DNA of 64,000 nt from a bacterium MS4 (GTDB taxonomy: Bacteria > Bacillota > Clostridia > Oscillospirales > Acutalibacteraceae), in assembly GCA_000752215.1 (NCBI GenBank), contig CCFG01000008.1:186607-250606 (forward strand), written 5' to 3'. The notes under the pieces are model-generated. The model worked only from the letters and a program-made list of their open reading frames with translations, was not told the DNA's origin and did not search any database. The position numbers and the translations under genes are program-made. Every line of letters begins with the position of its first letter. Positions within the stretch are counted from its first letter, which is position 1. This document shows positions 60,858 to 64,000 of the stretch, piece by piece.

Positions 60858-61195
60858 TCCATTTCAATGCTCTCTATCTTTACTTCTCTGCCCACTTCGC
60901 TCGGCTCTCCCTGGGTGCCGCACGTGGGGCAGGAAAAATCAAAGCGCTTGCGTTCAAACAGCTCGTTGCATTTGGGGCAGCGCAGCTTCGATTTGACGGA
61001 ACGGACATTCATCTGCGCACCTTCGCAGACGGTGCCCTTGGATAAATCCTCGAAGTACATCTGGATGCTTTCTCCCGAGTACCCGGAATCCTCCCCTACC
61101 GCAATGTTGATGACTGTGACCTTCTTTTTTCCCGCCGCTTCCGCTTTTTCGGAGGCTTCCTTCAAAAAATCGGCGGCTTTATGATAATCGTGCAT
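60854..61195 (-). CDS. hypA: Nickel metallochaperone HypA
   Basis: Delivers Ni to the hydrogenase large subunit, normally with the GTPase HypB. 113 residues. Begins MHDYHK: His2, the nickel ligand, is present, with Asp3 where Glu is usual. Zinc-site Cys pairs RCPKCNELF and SCPTCG. The C-terminus adds a short ESIEME tail. AAAGGAG ribosome site. hypB does not follow as it often does. Confidence 0.94.
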   Translation of the reverse strand: MHDYHKAADFLKEASEKAEAAGKKKVTVINIAVGEDSGYSGESIQMYFEDLSKGTVCEGAQMNVRSVKSKLRCPKCNELFERKRFDFSCPTCGTQGEPSEVGREVKIESIEME

Positions 61196-61226
61196 GATAA
61201 CGGCTCCTTTTTGTTCTTAATGGTTT

Positions 61227-61589
61227 TTAGGACGCGTTCTGATTCTCCACGGGGGTCTGGCAAACGGTATCGATGGTCTTGCGCTGAGCGGGCTCGGTGT
61301 AGCTCTGATGCATGGAGAGGCATTTCTTGGGGCAGCTTTCCACACAGTAGCCGCACTGGATGCAGCTGAAGCGCTGAATAGACCAGCTTTTTTCTCCCCG
61401 GTTCACCTGAATGGCGCCGGTCGGGCATTTTTTGGAACAAAGTCCGCAGAAAACACAGGCGTCCACGTCGTTTTCAATATGGCCCCTTGTGCGCTGAGGA
61501 TATTCTCTCGGCTGCTCCGGATAAGGCCGGGTGGCCGGTTTTGAAAATAAATTATGCAGTTCGATTTTTGCAAAAGTCAGTAAACTCAT
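61227..61589 (-). CDS. echF: Ech hydrogenase ferredoxin-like subunit EchF
   Basis: Electron-entry subunit taking electrons from reduced ferredoxin. ATG at 61589 with AAAGGTGATG upstream, seven bases after echE; 120 residues. Two [4Fe-4S] motifs, CVFCGLCSKKCPTGAI near residue 47 and CIQCGYCVESCPKKC near 80, matching EchF and NuoI. The C-terminal ~20 residues are polar without motif. Confidence 0.92.
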   Translation of the reverse strand: MSLLTFAKIELHNLFSKPATRPYPEQPREYPQRTRGHIENDVDACVFCGLCSKKCPTGAIQVNRGEKSWSIQRFSCIQCGYCVESCPKKCLSMHQSYTEPAQRKTIDTVCQTPVENQNAS

Positions 61590-61596
61590 TATTTCA

Positions 61597-62676
61597 TCAC
61601 CTTTCGGTACAGCTGATGCAGGGATCAATCGTCAATATTAAAATGGGGACGTCGGCAAGCTGACAGCCCTTCATGGTTTCCAGCATTCCCGGCAGATTGG
61701 CAAACGTAGGGGTGCGCACCCGCATCCGGTCCAGAAACTTGGTTCCGTTTGCCTTCACATAGTAAATCGCTTCGCCGCGCGGCTGCTCCACCCGCATGAA
61801 ATATTCCCCCTGCGGGAAGCCCTTGACCGGGACGGAAACCTCGCCGTTCGGAATTTTTGCCGCCGCCTGGCGGATGATGTCGATGGACTGGAAGATTTCC
61901 CGGATACGCACGTCGGTCCGCGCGTAGCAGTCGCCCACGTCGCTCGTGATCGGCTCAAAATCGAGGAAGGGGTACGCGGCGTAGCCGAGCTTGCGGGTGT
62001 CGCGGCTGATGCCGCTGGAACGCATAAACGGTCCCACGGCGCCGAGGTCGAACGCCTGCTGCTTCGATAGGAAACCGACGTCACGCAGGCGGCTGTTGAC
62101 CGCGGAATTATTCAGAAAGGTTTTGACAAGCTCCTTCAGATCGCGTTCCATGTCGGCGAAGACACCCAGAAACTCCCGGATCATGTCGTTGTCCATATCC
62201 TTGCGCTGGCCGCCGATCTTATTGACCGAGAAAATCACGCGGCCGCCGGTGGAATACTCAAACATATCCAGCACCTTTTCACGCATTCTCCAGGTTTCCA
62301 TGAACAGGCTTTCAAAGCCGAACGCGTCGGCCAGCAGGCCGAGCCATAAAAGATGGCTGTGAATCCGCGACATCTCACACCAGATGGTGCGCAGGTATTT
62401 GGCGCGGGGCGGAATTTCCACTTCCATGATATTTTCCACAGATTCACAGTAGCCCATTCCGTGCATAAAGCTGCAGATTCCGCAGATTCGCTCTGCAACA
62501 TAAACATATTCGTTAAAGTCTTTTTTCTCCACCAGCTTTTCAAGACCCCTGTGCACAAAGCCGATGGAAGGGATCGCCTCTACCACCTTTTCGTCTTCCA
62601 GCACCAAGTCAAGATGAATCGGTTCCGGAAGGACCGGATGCTGAGGACCGAACGGTACAATGCTGCGTTTAGACAT
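61597..62676 (-). CDS. echE: Ech hydrogenase large subunit EchE
   Basis: Carries the [NiFe] centre that reduces protons to H2. 359 residues. N-terminal Ni ligands in RICGICSFMHG near residue 62 and C-terminal ligands in DPCISC, the chain ending three residues later (TER). Other landmarks: GFVHRGLEK near 38 and FGPQHPVLPEP at the start, as in group 4 enzymes and NuoD. Lack of a C-terminal extension means no endopeptidase is needed for maturation, and none is encoded here. Confidence 0.95.
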   Translation of the reverse strand: MSKRSIVPFGPQHPVLPEPIHLDLVLEDEKVVEAIPSIGFVHRGLEKLVEKKDFNEYVYVAERICGICSFMHGMGYCESVENIMEVEIPPRAKYLRTIWCEMSRIHSHLLWLGLLADAFGFESLFMETWRMREKVLDMFEYSTGGRVIFSVNKIGGQRKDMDNDMIREFLGVFADMERDLKELVKTFLNNSAVNSRLRDVGFLSKQQAFDLGAVGPFMRSSGISRDTRKLGYAAYPFLDFEPITSDVGDCYARTDVRIREIFQSIDIIRQAAAKIPNGEVSVPVKGFPQGEYFMRVEQPRGEAIYYVKANGTKFLDRMRVRTPTFANLPGMLETMKGCQLADVPILILTIDPCISCTER

Positions 62677-62694
62677 CTGGTATCACTCCTAGAT

Positions 62695-63030
62695 TTATTT
62701 AAAAGGCGTTTTCTTCTCGGTGCGGTACAGGGTACCTTTATAGTCGAGAGAAATCATCTTGATCGGTACGCCGAAAAGATCGTGGATTTCGTTTTCATAT
62801 AAGAAGGACGCGGGATAAATACCGCTGATGCTGGGAATTTCGACCTCTTCGCCGATATTGAAGCGCAGGGTGTACAGATCGAAATCCTTTCCGAACGAAT
62901 AGGAAAGCTCGTAGCCGTCGGGGATTCTTGTGGCGCAGATCTGCACCAGGCGGCAGCTGCTGCCTTTCATTTTCAGGACCTCTTCCAGCAGGACCTCGGA
63001 AGAAATGGGGATGATAATATTTTCCGGCAT
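62695..63030 (-). CDS. echD: Ech hydrogenase subunit EchD (NuoC-like)
   Basis: Small subunit related to the 30-kDa NuoC subunit; structural link in the peripheral arm. 111 residues, with the end LFGVPIKMISLDYKGTLYR resembling the NuoC DLFGI..GH.DLRR motif. No cofactor motif. Three bases from echC. Confidence 0.88.
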   Translation of the reverse strand: MPENIIIPISSEVLLEEVLKMKGSSCRLVQICATRIPDGYELSYSFGKDFDLYTLRFNIGEEVEIPSISGIYPASFLYENEIHDLFGVPIKMISLDYKGTLYRTEKKTPFK

Positions 63031-63032
63031 GA

Positions 63033-63488
63033 TTAAGCCTCCTTGTGCAGCGCCGCCGCGCCGAATTTTTTCAGCTCGCGTTTTCTGTCCAGAAGCGCGA
63101 CCGCCTTGACCACGCCGTCAATGATCGCTTCCGGTCTTGCGGCGCAGCCGGGAACGTAAATGTCCACGGGGATCACCTTGTCCACGCCGCCCAGGATATT
63201 GTAGCACTCCTTGAAAATCCCGCCGTCACAGGCGCAGATGCCGACCGCGACGACCACCTTGATTTCCGGCATCTGGGAGTAAATCTGTTTTACCACCAGC
63301 TCGTTCTGGTGGTTGATGCCGCCGGTAATCAGAAGGATATCGGCGTGTTTGGGGTTGCCGGTGTTGACGACGCCGAAGCGTTCAATATCGTAAACGGGCG
63401 TCAGGCAGGCCAGAACCTCGATGTCGCAGCCGTTGCAGCTGGAGCCGTCGTAATGTAGAAGCCAGGGGGATTTTGATATCTTCATCAT
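63033..63488 (-). CDS. echC: Ech hydrogenase small subunit EchC (NuoB-like)
   Basis: Holds the proximal [4Fe-4S] cluster next to the [NiFe] site. 151 residues. Cluster Cys in SSCNGCDIEVLACL near residues 17-20, VGICACDGGIF near 83, and VPGCAARPEAIIDG near 113, as in NuoB/EchC. Two adjacent ATG codons at the start (63488, 63485). Confidence 0.95.
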   Translation of the reverse strand: MMKISKSPWLLHYDGSSCNGCDIEVLACLTPVYDIERFGVVNTGNPKHADILLITGGINHQNELVVKQIYSQMPEIKVVVAVGICACDGGIFKECYNILGGVDKVIPVDIYVPGCAARPEAIIDGVVKAVALLDRKRELKKFGAAALHKEA

Positions 63489-63505
63489 TCGCTAAAGCAC
63501 CTTCC

Positions 63506-64000
63506 TTAATGAATGAGCGTCAGGATCAGCAGGTTAATGCCGCCTGCGACCAGTGTGACCAGCCAGGTGGAACCGAGCATTTTATCCCATTTGACACGGG
63601 GAAAAAGATTGTCGATAAAAGTTTCAAGGACAAAGGACAGAGCACATACCAGCACCGCGGCGAGGATGCTCCACCACTGCAGGTTGATGATGAACAGTCC
63701 GATGAAACCGAGCAGAAGCACGTCTTCATACCAGCCCGCAAGCTCCACCAGCCCCAGAACGTTGCCGGACAGCTCCGTCGTAAGGCCCTTTACCATCTCC
63801 TGATGGGCGTGGTGCGAGGTGCTGATATCGAACGGCGACTTGCGCAGCTTGATCGTCAGAATATACAGGAATCCCAAAAACATACCCGGAAGAACGGCAA
63901 TGGCGGAGGATCCGGTATGTACGATATCGCTTACGTTAAAGCTGCCGTCGGCAATATAAAACCCGATCGCCGCCAGAAGCATCATCGGCTCATAGGCCAT
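63506..64000 (-). CDS. echB: Ech hydrogenase membrane subunit EchB (NuoH-like), partial
   Basis: Ion-translocating membrane subunit. Only the C-terminal ~165 residues lie in the window; the Met codon at the very edge is not necessarily the start, since full EchB has about 290. At least four hydrophobic segments; the cytoplasmic loop LRKSPFDISTSHHAHQEMVKG is the NuoH/EchB quinone-site-like loop with its conserved acidic and basic residues. echA is expected just beyond the window. Confidence 0.93.
   Translation of the reverse strand: MAYEPMMLLAAIGFYIADGSFNVSDIVHTGSSAIAVLPGMFLGFLYILTIKLRKSPFDISTSHHAHQEMVKGLTTELSGNVLGLVELAGWYEDVLLLGFIGLFIINLQWWSILAAVLVCALSFVLETFIDNLFPRVKWDKMLGSTWLVTLVAGGINLLILTLIH

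Noticed and set aside
1-64000. CRISPR arrays, insertion sequences, prophage, tRNA and rRNA genes
   Set aside because: Looked for direct repeats with spacers, transposase and integrase motifs, and cloverleaf or rRNA-like stretches; none recognised by eye.

Overview
The window reads as chromosome of an anaerobic, fermentative, probably motile Gram-positive bacterium of the class Clostridia, most likely in or near the Ruminococcaceae/Oscillospiraceae. The family-level placement is an inference from style and was not tested by any search. Reasons: strong AGGAGG-type ribosome sites, many GTG/TTG starts, lipoprotein-type ABC binding proteins, a one-polypeptide pyruvate:ferredoxin oxidoreductase, an Ech-type membrane [NiFe] hydrogenase, chemoreceptors and a c-di-GMP riboswitch. 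I see no insertion sequence, prophage, CRISPR array, tRNA or rRNA; the window is dense, mostly metabolic chromosome.

Layout. 1-1115: end-truncated iron-type alcohol dehydrogenase. 1.5-8.5 kb: an ArsR-type regulator divergent from a sugar ABC importer (binding protein and two permeases, no ATPase gene), a cytoplasmic GH2 glycosidase and a glycerophosphodiesterase; several inverted repeats lie between regulator and operon. 8.5-12.4 kb: MgtC-like membrane protein, then an EpsG-like polymerase and a priming sugar-phosphate transferase in divergent orientation. 12.6-21.8 kb: an HSL-type esterase, an MglBAC-like galactose-type ABC transporter, and a sensor set (extra sugar-binding lipoprotein, YesM-like histidine kinase, YesN-like regulator).

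22-34.3 kb: a long probable operon led by a SorC-type regulator with a near-consensus promoter and a 10-bp inverted-repeat operator. It combines a class II aldolase, a D-2-hydroxyacid dehydrogenase, a complete Liv-type ABC transporter, a sugar-phosphate isomerase-like TIM barrel, a zinc dehydrogenase, a PLP-dependent C-S lyase-family enzyme and an FGGY kinase. The logic is carbohydrate catabolism, yet the importer is of the branched-chain amino acid type and a sulfur-amino-acid enzyme is embedded; I regard this as the best candidate for an undescribed pathway. 34.4-39.2 kb: pyruvate:ferredoxin oxidoreductase and a MalY/PatB-type C-S lyase. 39.2-41.3 kb: c-di-GMP-I riboswitch, terminator and chemoreceptor.

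41.7-50.7 kb: a self-contained PTS operon: PRD regulator, HPr, Enzyme I, mannose-family IIC, IID, IIA and IIB, an allulose-6-phosphate epimerase-like enzyme, a polyol-phosphate dehydrogenase-like enzyme and a 6-phospho-3-hexuloisomerase-like SIS protein. This looks like uptake of a hexitol or rare ketohexose and its conversion to fructose 6-phosphate. 50.9-54.1 kb (minus strand): a second chemoreceptor and an AI-2E-family membrane protein. 54.5-56.3 kb: ABC-F ATPase of Uup/YfmR type. 56.3-64 kb (minus strand): hypE, hypD, hypC, hypF, hypA and echF, E, D, C, B (transcribed in the reverse of this order), a hydrogenase plus maturation operon without hypB inside the window.

Together: sugars enter through two sugar ABC systems, one Liv-type system and one PTS; pyruvate is oxidised by PFOR to reduced ferredoxin, which Ech can use to make H2 while pumping ions. 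Start sites were chosen from ribosome-site spacing where several were possible. All functional names are by-eye family recognition.
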